Shown in pieces: positions 53,480-62,198 of a DNA stretch of 64,000 nucleotides. The translations under genes and the position numbers were made by a program. The notes beneath the pieces were generated by a model. The model was not told where the DNA came from and made no database searches. It saw only the letters and a program-made list of their open reading frames with translations. Source of the DNA: CANHBY01 sp046342195 (GTDB lineage Bacteria; Pseudomonadota; Gammaproteobacteria; Burkholderiales; Burkholderiaceae_C); the NCBI GenBank assembly GCA_046342195.1, contig JBKDQE010000038.1, positions 1 to 64,000 on the forward strand, given 5' to 3'. Every line of letters starts with the position of its first letter. The stretch's first letter is position 1.

Positions 53480-54601
53480 ATGCAAACAGTTGATGTTCTC
53501 GTTCACGGCACTGGCGTAGTCGGTCGATCTTTGGCGCTGTGCATGGCCCAGCTAGGCTTGCGCGTGGCTTTACCTTGGCCAGCATCTATCCCTGCCGATG
53601 ATGTGCGAGCCTATGCCCTCAATGCACCGTCCGTCGCCCTATTGCAAGAGCTTCGTGTCTGGGACGCCCTCCCGGCCTATGCCAAGACTGCCGTCTATGA
53701 TATGCACATCGAAGGCGATGCCCACGCAACGATCCAATTTTCAGCATGGGAGCACGGCCTCGGCGAACTGGCCTGGATCGTGGATGTGCCTGCACTTGAA
53801 AATGCCTTGGCCACTGCAATTCGGTTTTCACCACAAATTGAACTTTTACCGGCCGAAGCAAACTTGCCAGCCGCTGCTCTCGTTGCAATTTGTGAGGGCC
53901 AGCATTCAACCCAGCGCACTGCACTTCGCGAAGTTGAATGCACACGCACCGATTATGCTCAAAATGCAATTGCGGCACGGTTATCTACTTCTATTGCTCA
54001 CGCTGGCGTGGCTTACCAATGGTTTCGATCACCAGACATTTTAGCTCTGCTGCCATGCTCCAACGGGCCCGAAGCTGGGCCAGCCTTTACCTTGGTATGG
54101 TCACTGCCCACCGAACGCGCCAACGAACTGATGCTGCTGCAAAACGCAGAATTTGAACAGGCCTTGGCTCAAGCCTTGCCAGCCCACGGCTGCATAGGTG
54201 ATTTAAGTTTGATTTCCCGGCGCACAAGCTGGCCGCTGTCACGCACAGAAGCCTCTTCCTGGTCTGGAGCAGGGTGGGTCTTGTTGGGCGATGCTGCGCA
54301 CACCATCCATCCATTGGCAGGACAAGGCTTGAATTTAGGGCTGGCCGATGTGGCTGCACTGAAGCATGTTGTGGCTCAACGCGAGCCTTGGCGGGCTTTA
54401 GGAGATATCAAGTTACTCAAGCGCTATGAGCGTCAACGCTTGCTACCCACCCGCCTGATGGCAGAATTCACCGGTGGCCTGATGCATTTATTTTCAAATC
54501 CCCACAGCATCATCAGTCACTTACGCAATCAAGGCATGATCTGGGCTGAACACTGGCCTGGTATGAAGCGCTGGTTGGTAGCACGCGCCCTCGGGTTATA
54601 G
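53480..54601 (+). CDS. UbiH/UbiF/COQ6-family FAD-dependent monooxygenase
   Basis: The 373-residue flavoprotein hydroxylase probably acts on the ubiquinone ring. It begins with the dinucleotide-binding strand VDVLVHGTGVVGRSLAL and has the second FAD motif GWVLLGDAAHTIHPLAGQGL followed by NLGLADVAAL, the Ubi hydroxylase signature. The middle is short and divergent for the family. The exact ring position (C5, C1, C6) cannot be told. ATG 53480 is chosen for its fit to the Rossmann start. A DsbC gene follows 13 bp later. Confidence 0.83.
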   Translation: MQTVDVLVHGTGVVGRSLALCMAQLGLRVALPWPASIPADDVRAYALNAPSVALLQELRVWDALPAYAKTAVYDMHIEGDAHATIQFSAWEHGLGELAWIVDVPALENALATAIRFSPQIELLPAEANLPAAALVAICEGQHSTQRTALREVECTRTDYAQNAIAARLSTSIAHAGVAYQWFRSPDILALLPCSNGPEAGPAFTLVWSLPTERANELMLLQNAEFEQALAQALPAHGCIGDLSLISRRTSWPLSRTEASSWSGAGWVLLGDAAHTIHPLAGQGLNLGLADVAALKHVVAQREPWRALGDIKLLKRYERQRLLPTRLMAEFTGGLMHLFSNPHSIISHLRNQGMIWAEHWPGMKRWLVARALGL

Positions 54602-54614
54602 CCCTTTTTAATCC

Positions 54615-55370
54615 ATGGATAAAATTTTCATGTTGACTCCAATGAGCAAATACCGGCCAGTGAAAATATTCGCCTTGTACACCTTGCTGTCTTGGGCTTC
54701 AGCGGTCACCGCCCAAGAGGACCTCATTCGCAAAGCCCTGAGCGAGCGAATGCCCAAGTTTCCAAAAATCGATGAAATCAACAAAGGCCCCATGGGATTG
54801 TACGAACTGAGAGTTGGGGCTGATATTTTTTACACCGATGAGGCCGCAAACTATATCTTTCAGGGCCAGATCATCGATACCCGGCAGCGTGTCAATCTCA
54901 CCCAAGAGCGCCTTACAAAAATCACTGCCCAGTTATTTTCCAACCTGCCAATCAGTGATCTGATCATTTGGAAGCAAGGCTCAGGCTCCCGGAAAATGAT
55001 TGTATTTTCCGACCCTAACTGCGCCTACTGTCGGCGCCTTGAGCGCGATATTCAACAGCTCAAAGATGTCACGGTTTACACAGTGGCACTGCCAGTTCTC
55101 GGCCCCGACTCCAAAGAAAAATCAAAAAATATTTTATGCGCCAAGGATCGCACCAAAGCTTGGCTAGACTGGATGATCAACAGCACTATTCCCCTGCGAA
55201 GTTTTTCCAATTGCGACAACATGGCCATCGATCGCAACCTGATGCTGGGTCAAAAATACAAAATCAATGCGACTCCAAGCATCATTTTTGAAGATGGCAA
55301 ACAAGTTTCTATGGCGATGAGCCGAGAAGAACTGGAAAATCAACTTACCGAATCGTCTCGTTCGCGATGA
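54615..55370 (+). CDS. dsbC: thiol:disulfide interchange protein DsbC
   Basis: A periplasmic disulfide isomerase (251 aa). A signal peptide (KIFALYTLLSWASAVTA) is followed by the dimerisation domain (about 35-100) and a thioredoxin fold with CAYC at 136-139 and a cis-Pro loop INATPSIIFEDG. A second cysteine pair (ILC...SNC) is also present as in DsbC. In-frame ATGs at 54630 and 54642 are alternative starts. It sits with a UbiH-like gene upstream, a common betaproteobacterial pair. Confidence 0.9.
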   Translation: MDKIFMLTPMSKYRPVKIFALYTLLSWASAVTAQEDLIRKALSERMPKFPKIDEINKGPMGLYELRVGADIFYTDEAANYIFQGQIIDTRQRVNLTQERLTKITAQLFSNLPISDLIIWKQGSGSRKMIVFSDPNCAYCRRLERDIQQLKDVTVYTVALPVLGPDSKEKSKNILCAKDRTKAWLDWMINSTIPLRSFSNCDNMAIDRNLMLGQKYKINATPSIIFEDGKQVSMAMSREELENQLTESSRSR

Positions 55371-55423
55371 AAGAAACGGGGCTTAACTGCAGTCATACGA
55401 TAGGGTGCGGAAGGTCTGCTACA

Positions 55424-55527
55424 TTGGTTTTTTTGCCTGTGGCACTGGCTGCAAGCTGCAAAATCCGCCTTGCATACACCCTCCAGAAAAGGCTCGCTCA
55501 TCCACGATGGGTTTTGCAGAGGGTCCT
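55424..55527. repeat. diverged copy of the 57.7-kb small element
   Basis: This stretch aligns with 57664-57771: TTGGTTTT..GCCTGT, then CTGCAAAAT(C/T)CGCCTTGCAT, and at the right GGGTTTTGCAGAGGGTCCT. The left terminal repeat is not recognisable. It lies in the 195-bp gap between dsbC and the thioredoxin-like gene. Confidence 0.65.
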
Positions 55528-55565
55528 GAAGTTTTGTTCTGTCACCCTGAATGGTTTACAGATTT

Positions 55566-56075
55566 ATGAAGCTCTTTCCCCAAGATTCCAACATCTTTTT
55601 AGCAGCTGTAGCCGCCGCGCTTTTCATAACTGCCATACACACTGAAACTGCTCATGCACAACAGATCAGCCGCCCGCAAGCCATCCGGGCACAGCCTTGG
55701 ACGGAAAGCAGCTGGGTGGCTCAACAGGCCCATGGGCCTCGCCCAGCCGCTTATCTCTTCACGGCATCATACTGCGGCAGTTGCGTTGAAGCCTTCAACA
55801 CACTGAAGCAAGCCAGCCAACAAAGCCATCACCCCGTCAAACTCATCGCAGTTTTCACTGACCTCAATCCTATACAAGCGGCAGATCACGCCCGGCATTT
55901 CTCAGGTCTGACACGTCTCTATGCTTTTGATGGCTTCGAGCCTGCCATTCGCCAAAGCATTGACCCCCAATGGCCTCAGATTACCCCTTATATTGTGCTC
56001 ATGAACCGCCAAGGCCAAATTCAGCGCATACTCGGCACGCCTGAGCCTCAGGCGCTTGAGCAATGGCTGCAATAG
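55566..56075 (+). CDS. secreted thioredoxin-like protein
   Basis: A 169-residue protein with an N-terminal signal peptide (IFLAAVAAALFITAIHTETAHA) and a thioredoxin fold whose active site reads ASYCGSCVEAF (CGSC). A Pro-containing ITPYIVLMNRQGQ segment matches the cis-Pro strand. It is likely a periplasmic thiol reductant or oxidase working near DsbC, but the partner is unknown. An in-frame ATG at 55551 is an alternative start. Confidence 0.75.
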   Translation: MKLFPQDSNIFLAAVAAALFITAIHTETAHAQQISRPQAIRAQPWTESSWVAQQAHGPRPAAYLFTASYCGSCVEAFNTLKQASQQSHHPVKLIAVFTDLNPIQAADHARHFSGLTRLYAFDGFEPAIRQSIDPQWPQITPYIVLMNRQGQIQRILGTPEPQALEQWLQ

Positions 56076-56121
56076 GCCCGGCGCCTTCTGAGCCGCCTCC
56101 ATGCTGCGGCCTTTGAGATCG

Positions 56122-56427
56122 TCAGTAAAACATATCGTCATCGCTGTTGATCATATTCAAGCCACAACACCTGGCGATCAAAGCGGAACAAATCTCCTCG
56201 GCTCTCACCAAGTCACACAAGAGAATAAATGCGGCCCTTTCAATGCACATGGTCAATTCAGGTGATTCGATAAAATCGTCTGCTGTAAATTGTCCAGACA
56301 ATTCTTCCAATCGCTTATCACTGAGCAAAATCAATCTTAAATGCTCCTGAGCCTCTGATGACTGCAAAAATGCATCATCGATATCAAGGCGCTCAGCCAC
56401 TGCACACATGATGTCATGAAGTTTCAT
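56122..56427 (-). CDS. small acidic protein of unknown function
   Basis: A 101-residue protein beginning MKLHDIMCAVAERLDIDDAF. It is predicted largely helical, acidic, with four Cys (MCAVAE, TMCIERA, LLCDLV, ARCCG). A strong ribosome binding site (GGAGGAGA, 6 nt before ATG 56427) argues it is real. It is convergent with the thioredoxin-like gene. I recognise no family. Confidence 0.65.
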   Translation of the reverse strand: MKLHDIMCAVAERLDIDDAFLQSSEAQEHLRLILLSDKRLEELSGQFTADDFIESPELTMCIERAAFILLCDLVRAEEICSALIARCCGLNMINSDDDMFY

Positions 56428-56666
56428 GTTGACTCTCCTCCGATAGCCGTGACAATTGCACCCACGCCCCTGATTTCGGAGAAAACGAGCAGGTCTTAAT
56501 CCTTTAGCTCGATCGAGGTGGCATTAATAGACGGCTTGGTGCTTATTGTGTGCCCAGCGTCATGGTTCCAAAAAGCGGAAAAGGGGCCGATTTCACCTCA
56601 TCGTGAAAAACTGCACGGGTTACCCGCAGAGTCACACCAAGCGGCCACAGCTTCATCATGAGCAAA

Positions 56667-57464
56667 TCAACTGATGCCATGACTGAAAATAAGCTTGCCA
56701 CCAATTAAAACCAGCAAACCAGCCAAAATCGGACGAAGCACTTTTTCGGGCACCTTGGCTGACACATGACTGCCTATGAAAATACCTGGCAAAGACCCCA
56801 AAAGCAGTGATGCCAACAAGTTCCAGTCCACGCTACCAAAGATCCAATGCCCCATTCCGGCAACAAAAGTCAAGGGTACGGCATGGGCAATATCCGTTCC
56901 AACAACCCTGGTCATTGCCAATTTGGGATAAAGGAAAATCAGCGCAGTCACGCCCAAAGCCCCTGCTCCGACCGATGAAATGGAAACCAGAACCCCCAAT
57001 ACCATTCCTGCCAATACGGTCATCAGCACCGCCGTTGAAGGACGACGGGTGTCATGATTTCCTGCCAAGGCATAAAGCTGCTTGCGAAACAGCAATGCAA
57101 GCGCAGTGAGCCACAAAGCAACCCCCAGTGCACCCGAAATAAACTTTGATGCTCCTGATAATCCGCCCGGTGCCAAAGAGCTCACCAAGCACAGCGTCAA
57201 AGCCGAGGCAGGCAGGCTCCCGGCAGCCAACCAGGCTGTCACTCGCCAATCTACTGTTTTTTTGAGGGAATGCATCCATGTGCCGCCGCACTTGGTGATG
57301 GCAGCATACAACAGGTCAGTTCCCACCGCAGTAGCAGGATGCACACCGAAAACAAGCACCAACAACGGCGTCATCAAGGACCCACCCCCCACGCCAGTGA
57401 GGCCCACAATGACTCCTACCAAAAAACCGGCAATGCTATAACTGAAATCCATAGACAAACTCAT
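56667..57464 (-). CDS. TauE/SafE-family sulfite/organosulfur exporter-like membrane protein
   Basis: A 265-residue protein with about eight membrane spans in two related halves. Each half has the family glycine pattern: GLTGVGGGSLMTPLLVLVFG near the N-terminus and SISSVGAGALGVTALIFLYP in the middle. Members move sulfite, sulfonates or other small anions; the substrate here is unknown. It is preceded on its own strand by the spacer holding a small inverted-repeat element. Confidence 0.85.
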   Translation of the reverse strand: MSLSMDFSYSIAGFLVGVIVGLTGVGGGSLMTPLLVLVFGVHPATAVGTDLLYAAITKCGGTWMHSLKKTVDWRVTAWLAAGSLPASALTLCLVSSLAPGGLSGASKFISGALGVALWLTALALLFRKQLYALAGNHDTRRPSTAVLMTVLAGMVLGVLVSISSVGAGALGVTALIFLYPKLAMTRVVGTDIAHAVPLTFVAGMGHWIFGSVDWNLLASLLLGSLPGIFIGSHVSAKVPEKVLRPILAGLLVLIGGKLIFSHGIS

Positions 57465-57841
57465 TCATAGCACCCAAAAATGGGGACTATAGTTCTTGAA
57501 ACATGCCAACTCTGACCGATTTTTTCTGAACATCACGTTTAGCCAGATTGATCGTGTAACAGCACCGACACGGCAGCTTAAAGATAAAGCAAAATAGCGC
57601 CAAGGAACCTCTGCTGAACTGAACCGCTCGTGGTTCTCCCAGGCTTTACCAGTGCTGTGGCGTTGGTTTTCTGGCCTGTAAGCCGCGCTCGCTATACAGT
57701 CTGCAAAATTCGCCTTGCATTTACTGCCTGAAAAACCCGCATTGATCCAAAAAGGGTTTGGCAGAGGTTCCTTCACGCTGTTTTTTCACTTTATTTATGG
57801 AACGAACCTTCTTGCTCTGAAGCTACTCCATCCATTGCTGT
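57465..57841. other. divergent spacer between the TauE-like gene and the lipoprotein gene
   Basis: 377 bp with no gene on either strand. Its right half is the small inverted-repeat element at 57602-57773; the left ~135 bp probably holds the promoter of the TauE-like gene. Confidence 0.5.
57602..57773. mobile_element. 172-bp element with 13-bp perfect terminal inverted repeats
   Basis: AAGGAACCTCTGC at 57602-57614 is repeated in exact reverse complement at 57761-57773. Its right ~105 bp are shared with 55424-55527. No coding content. It looks like a miniature inverted-repeat element; no target duplication is clear. Confidence 0.7.
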
Positions 57842-58933
57842 ATGTATCGAAGTCTTCCTTACGGTTTATTGATCGCCTTCATTTTCCTGCTTTCAGCATG
57901 GGGGTGCGCCGCCCCGCCGCCGTCCCCAACAGGAGCCATGTTGGTGGTTCGTGTCATGGGCAGTGAACCCATCGACTCCCTCTCATTGCAAATTTCGAGG
58001 CTTGGCAAAACAGAGCCTCAGATGCCAGTCAATGGTATTATCAACCCTCGGTCTGCCGGGCGCTGGATTGATTTCCTCTTTCCCATATCAATGCCGCCAG
58101 GCCGGTATCTCATCAGTCATGAGAACCCGAATTTGGCTCCATTTCAGATGAATTTCGAGATAGGTAAAAACACCCTGGCCTACGTCGGTCGCTTGGTGGT
58201 TTTTCAAGATCGTAGTCGCCCTTCTGTTCTTGAAGACCAATATTTTGAAGATCTTTCAATGTTCCATGAGCGAATCACTTCGCTCCACTCTGTCAAGGTG
58301 ACCGCACAGCTTGGCAGCTTGAGCCCAGGCGCCCCACAAGAGCCTCCGCCGGTTTCGGCAACAAACCAATCTCTTGTCGAAGTTGTTCCAGTGAGCGAAG
58401 CTTTTCTGGAGCAACTTCCATGGCAGGCCCGCGAACCCTTTAAGCGTTACCTGAAACTCGACAGCCCGCGTGCATTTGCGGTCAATGAAGAAGGCGAGTT
58501 TGGTTTGGCTACAGGCAAAAACGTGGTTCAAAGGGCCTTACAAGACTGCTCCAACCAAACGTCAAAACGCCCTTGTCGAATTTTTTCGGTGGATCAATCT
58601 GTTGCGCTCACCCGCCCCACAAGCGCACCGATGACACCAGCCTCCTTGCCCTCCCCTGGCAGCAGGCTGGCCCCGCCATTATCGGCGCAAGCGCCCTTTG
58701 CCTCATCGCTGCCTATAGCACCCCCACCATCGTCGGGGCGTCAGAACCCTACCCGATCTATTGCAAGCCCTTCCATGAACAAAACTGAACCTCCTCCAAG
58801 CACGATCACATCGCCTGCCAGTACCGTGGCCTGTCAGCCCCCCCCATCCAACCCCAACTTTAAAGGCTGGCTCAGATTGTCTGACATCATCCCAGACGGA
58901 ACGAGTTCAAAGGGGCCCTATTGTGCAAAGTAA
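57842..58933 (+). CDS. unrecognised lipoprotein with a Pro/Ser-rich linker
   Basis: A 363-residue protein with a lipoprotein signal (LLIAFIFLLSAWGC, Cys at 22). Residues 25-155 look like a beta-rich domain (LVVRVMGSEPIDSLSLQISR ... LAYVGRLVVF). Residues ~195-260 carry a module reading SPRAFAVNEEGEFGLATG, then QRALQDCSN and CRIFSVDQSVAL; similar strings occur in other uncharacterised proteobacterial proteins as far as I recall. Residues 265-325 are a Pro/Ser/Thr-rich linker, and the C-terminus (FKGWLRLSDIIPDG...YCAK) is short and ordered. Four Cys in the second half could pair. Function unknown. Confidence 0.75.
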   Translation: MYRSLPYGLLIAFIFLLSAWGCAAPPPSPTGAMLVVRVMGSEPIDSLSLQISRLGKTEPQMPVNGIINPRSAGRWIDFLFPISMPPGRYLISHENPNLAPFQMNFEIGKNTLAYVGRLVVFQDRSRPSVLEDQYFEDLSMFHERITSLHSVKVTAQLGSLSPGAPQEPPPVSATNQSLVEVVPVSEAFLEQLPWQAREPFKRYLKLDSPRAFAVNEEGEFGLATGKNVVQRALQDCSNQTSKRPCRIFSVDQSVALTRPTSAPMTPASLPSPGSRLAPPLSAQAPFASSLPIAPPPSSGRQNPTRSIASPSMNKTEPPPSTITSPASTVACQPPPSNPNFKGWLRLSDIIPDGTSSKGPYCAK

Positions 58934-58978
58934 TATGAGTCACGCCACCCCACAACAGGCCCTGAGCGCATAGTGCAT

Positions 58979-60292
58979 TCACCTCGCTTTTGAATCAAAA
59001 GCCAAGTGCCCTGCCACCATGGTATAGCGCACACGGCCAGGAAGTGCCATGCCCGTCGATGCGAAGGCGAACGGGGTATGCCGCCCCTGGCTGACCAAAC
59101 TCTCGGGCTCAACACACCACTGCACGTCGGGATCGAAAATACAAAGGTCAGCAACCCCACCCACCACCAAGCGGCCTGCACTGGATGCCAATGAACCCAA
59201 GGTATCACCGATGACCCTGACAGGATCACAGGTGACGCGAGCCAAGCTATGCACCCAGCTCAAACCTTCAGACTGCCCCCATTTCAGGGCCAAACTCAAA
59301 AGCAATTCAAGCCCACTGGCCCCAGGCTCAGCCTCACTAAAGGGAAGGTACTTGGCATCGTCATCAACGGGGGTATGGTCAGAAACCAGTGCATCAATGG
59401 TTCCATCCAGCAGCCCCTGGCGTAAAGCCTCACGGTCGTGCCCCTGACGCAAAGGTGGGGACAATCGAAAATCAGAATTAAAAAAGCCGATGTCTGTATC
59501 GGTAAGATGCAAAGAATTGATACTCACGTCAGCCGTGACAGGCAAGCCCTCTTGCTTGGCGCTTTGCACCAATGCCACCCCTGCCGCACTGCTCAAACGG
59601 CACACATGCAAGCGTGCCCCCGTACTTCGCACCAACTCAAAAAGGGTGTGTAAAGCCAGTGTTTCAGACGCCACCGGAATGCCAGAAAGGCCCAGTCTTG
59701 TCGCCACAGGGCCACTGGCCGCCACCCCCTTGCTGAGCCAAGGGTCATGAGGCCTCAGCCACACTGTGGTGCCCACCGTTGCTGCATATTGCAAAGCTCT
59801 CATCAGAACCAAGGTATCCATGACAGGCACATCTGCCTGGGAAAAACCGATGCATCCTGCTTCAGTCAGTTCGGCCATCTCGGTCAAGACTTGCCCCTGC
59901 AAACCTCGGGTTAAAGCCCCCAGAGGGAACAGCCTGCAAAGGCTGAGCTTGCGGGCACGAAATTTCAACATCTCCACCAAACCGGGCTCGTCCAGAGTCG
60001 GTTCGGTATCGGGCAAACAAACCAAACTGGTAACCCCCCCGGCGGCCGCCGCATTGAGCTCACTTTCCAGCATGCCCTCGTGCTCCTGCCCCGGCTCACG
60101 CAAGCGAGCGGCCAAATCGACCAGCCCCGGCATCACCACCAAGCCGGAGGCATCAATCATTTGATCGGCTGAAAAATCAGGGGGAACATGCCCAATAGCA
60201 ACAATTCGACCACTCGCCACCGCCATGTCAGCCTGCTCATCGCGGCCGGTAACGGGATCAATCACCCGTCCGTTTCGAATCAAGAATTTCAT
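58979..60292 (-). CDS. pyrC': non-catalytic dihydroorotase-like protein (PyrC'/PyrX)
   Basis: A 437-residue amidohydrolase-fold protein, full length for type I dihydroorotase. The metal-binding HxH expected in DLHVHLREPG is missing: residues 59-63 read DLAAR. Later parts (SDHTPVDDDAKYLPFSEAEP, GASGLE) are the form seen in PyrC' subunits that hold aspartate transcarbamoylase in its dodecamer without catalysing the dihydroorotase step. It overlaps pyrB by ATGA, supporting complex formation. A real dihydroorotase must be elsewhere. Confidence 0.88.
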   Translation of the reverse strand: MKFLIRNGRVIDPVTGRDEQADMAVASGRIVAIGHVPPDFSADQMIDASGLVVMPGLVDLAARLREPGQEHEGMLESELNAAAAGGVTSLVCLPDTEPTLDEPGLVEMLKFRARKLSLCRLFPLGALTRGLQGQVLTEMAELTEAGCIGFSQADVPVMDTLVLMRALQYAATVGTTVWLRPHDPWLSKGVAASGPVATRLGLSGIPVASETLALHTLFELVRSTGARLHVCRLSSAAGVALVQSAKQEGLPVTADVSINSLHLTDTDIGFFNSDFRLSPPLRQGHDREALRQGLLDGTIDALVSDHTPVDDDAKYLPFSEAEPGASGLELLLSLALKWGQSEGLSWVHSLARVTCDPVRVIGDTLGSLASSAGRLVVGGVADLCIFDPDVQWCVEPESLVSQGRHTPFAFASTGMALPGRVRYTMVAGHLAFDSKAR

Positions 60293-61254
60293 GCTGCTAC
60301 GTTGCCCGCCAATGTTGACATGACAGCCATTCGAACTGCAATCCCGAAGGTGACCTGAGAGAGAATCACACTTTGGGCGCCGTCAGCGACCCCAGACTCG
60401 ATTTCCACCCCGCGGTTGATCGGGCCGGGGTGCATCACCATCGCGTCAGGCCGGGCTAAAGCCAGCTTCTCGCGGGTCAGTCCGTAGTGCTTGAAAAACT
60501 CTGCGGCACTGGGCAGCATCGCACCATTCATGCGTTCATTCTGCAATCGCAGCATGATAATGACATCCACATCGCGAAGGCCCTCCGCCATGCTGTGACA
60601 AACACGCACCCCCAGGCTTTGCAGGTCACTGGGCACCAGGGTCTTGGGGCCGACTGCACGTACTTCTGCAACTCCCAAAATGGTCAAGGCATGAATATCG
60701 GAGCGGGCCACCCTCGAATGGGCAATGTCCCCCACGATTGCCACGCAGAGATTGGAAAAATCCTTTTTGTAATGACGGATGGTGTACATATCGAGAAGCG
60801 CCTGGGTAGGGTGAGCATGCCGCCCATCACCCGCATTCACTACATGCACATGAGGCGCGCAATGCTGGGCAATCAGGTAGGGCGCACCACTCTCGCTGTG
60901 TCGAACCACGAAAATGTCTGCATGCATCGCGGAGAGGTTGGCAATCGTATCCAGCAGGCTCTCACCCTTTGAAGCGCTGGAGCGGGCAATGTCGAGGTTG
61001 ATCACATCAGCACTCAAACGGGTTGCCGCAATTTCAAATGTCGTGCGGGTGCGTGTGCTGTTTTCAAAAAACAAATTAAAAACACTCTTGCCTCGCAGCA
61101 AGGGCACTTTTTTGACTTCACGCTCATTGACACTCATGAATGTCGAGGCGGTGTCTAAAATCTGATTCAAAACAGCCTTTGACAGCCCTTCAATTGACAG
61201 CAGATGAATCAATTCACCATGCCTATTGAGCTGAGGATGGCGACGTGACAGCAT
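60289..61254 (-). CDS. pyrB: aspartate carbamoyltransferase catalytic subunit
   Basis: PyrB (321 aa) forms N-carbamoyl-aspartate, the committed pyrimidine step. Carbamoyl-phosphate motif FFENSTRTRTTFE near residue 63, the SKGES loop and HPTQALLDMYTI are intact; the Asp-binding loop LARPDAMVMHPGPINRGVE is near 270. It sits between pyrR (TAATG overlap) and pyrC' (ATGA overlap). Confidence 0.96.
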   Translation of the reverse strand: MLSRRHPQLNRHGELIHLLSIEGLSKAVLNQILDTASTFMSVNEREVKKVPLLRGKSVFNLFFENSTRTRTTFEIAATRLSADVINLDIARSSASKGESLLDTIANLSAMHADIFVVRHSESGAPYLIAQHCAPHVHVVNAGDGRHAHPTQALLDMYTIRHYKKDFSNLCVAIVGDIAHSRVARSDIHALTILGVAEVRAVGPKTLVPSDLQSLGVRVCHSMAEGLRDVDVIIMLRLQNERMNGAMLPSAAEFFKHYGLTREKLALARPDAMVMHPGPINRGVEIESGVADGAQSVILSQVTFGIAVRMAVMSTLAGNVAA

Positions 61255-61772
61255 TAAAGAGCATCCTTGCAGGAAAAAACAAAATGGCCCTGCTCATGGC
61301 GGGCCAGGGTCAGCCTTTGCTGAGCTGGCAACTCAACATGGGCAGCCACAAAGTCTGGCTGAATCGGCAATTCACGACCGCCACGATCGGCCAAGGCGAC
61401 CAAACTGACCCTGGAAGGTCGACCAAAATCAAAAAGTTCATTGATCACGGCACGAATGGTGCGACCTGTGTAAATGACATCATCGACCAACACAACATGC
61501 CGCCCATCGATTGACACAGGAAGATGGGTTGCATCCATCCCCGCCAAACCTCGAGAGCTGAAATCATCACGGTGCAAGGTGCTCGAAATAACACCATGGC
61601 TGCCTGTCAGGGCCAAGTCGCGCTGCAAACGCTCGGCCACCCATGCCCCACCAGACCAAATACCAACGAGGACTGCATCCTGAATTTCAAAGCGCCCTAC
61701 GGCAGCCAAAAGCTGGGCATAAAGCTGCTCGGCATTCAGGGTCATCACAGAAACATGTGCAGAGCTGGGCAT
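61254..61772 (-). CDS. pyrR: PyrR-type bifunctional regulator/uracil phosphoribosyltransferase
   Basis: A 172-residue type I phosphoribosyltransferase with the PRPP loop VVLVDDVIYTGRTIRAVINE. The class and its place before pyrB mark it as PyrR, which in Gram-positives attenuates pyr mRNA and also has UPRTase activity. Whether it regulates in betaproteobacteria is not shown; no PyrR-binding leader was recognised upstream of yqgE or between genes. Start 61772 or M10 (61745). Confidence 0.88.
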   Translation of the reverse strand: MPSSAHVSVMTLNAEQLYAQLLAAVGRFEIQDAVLVGIWSGGAWVAERLQRDLALTGSHGVISSTLHRDDFSSRGLAGMDATHLPVSIDGRHVVLVDDVIYTGRTIRAVINELFDFGRPSRVSLVALADRGGRELPIQPDFVAAHVELPAQQRLTLARHEQGHFVFSCKDAL

Positions 61773-61787
61773 AAAAAAATGTCGAAG

Positions 61788-62198
61788 TCAAACGCCAGAA
61801 AAATGATCTGGCAAAGATTGCAAGTATTGGGTCAAAATAATGGCAGCGGCAGCCGCATCGAGGTCTTCGGCACCACAGGAAATGGCTTCAGTGGTTGAGT
61901 ACCGCTCATCGACCTCATACACCATCAAACCAAATCGCTGCCGCAACTGCTGGGCAAACTGACGCGCTCGCCGAGTATTTTCATGTTCAGCGCCATCAGG
62001 GTGAAAAGGCACACCCACCACCAAAGCATGGGGGCACCATTCTCCGATGGTGCGCTGGATTTCCACCCATCGAGCCTCACCCCTGAGATTAATGGTGCGA
62101 ATACCTTCTGCCCGACGAAGCAAGGAATTGCCAGAAGCCACCCCCACACGGCGCGTTCCAAAATCAAACGCAAGAAAGGACTGATGCGATGAACTCAT
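61788..62198 (-). CDS. ruvX: RuvX/YqgF-family pre-16S rRNA nuclease / Holliday junction resolvase-like
   Basis: A 136-residue RNase H-fold nuclease starting FLAFDFGTRRVGVASGN, with VVGVPFHPDGAEHENTRRAR and VDERYSTTEA giving the conserved acidic residues. The family trims pre-16S rRNA 5' ends in E. coli. The start shares one base with the yqgE stop (TGATG). Confidence 0.93.
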   Translation of the reverse strand: MSSSHQSFLAFDFGTRRVGVASGNSLLRRAEGIRTINLRGEARWVEIQRTIGEWCPHALVVGVPFHPDGAEHENTRRARQFAQQLRQRFGLMVYEVDERYSTTEAISCGAEDLDAAAAAIILTQYLQSLPDHFSGV

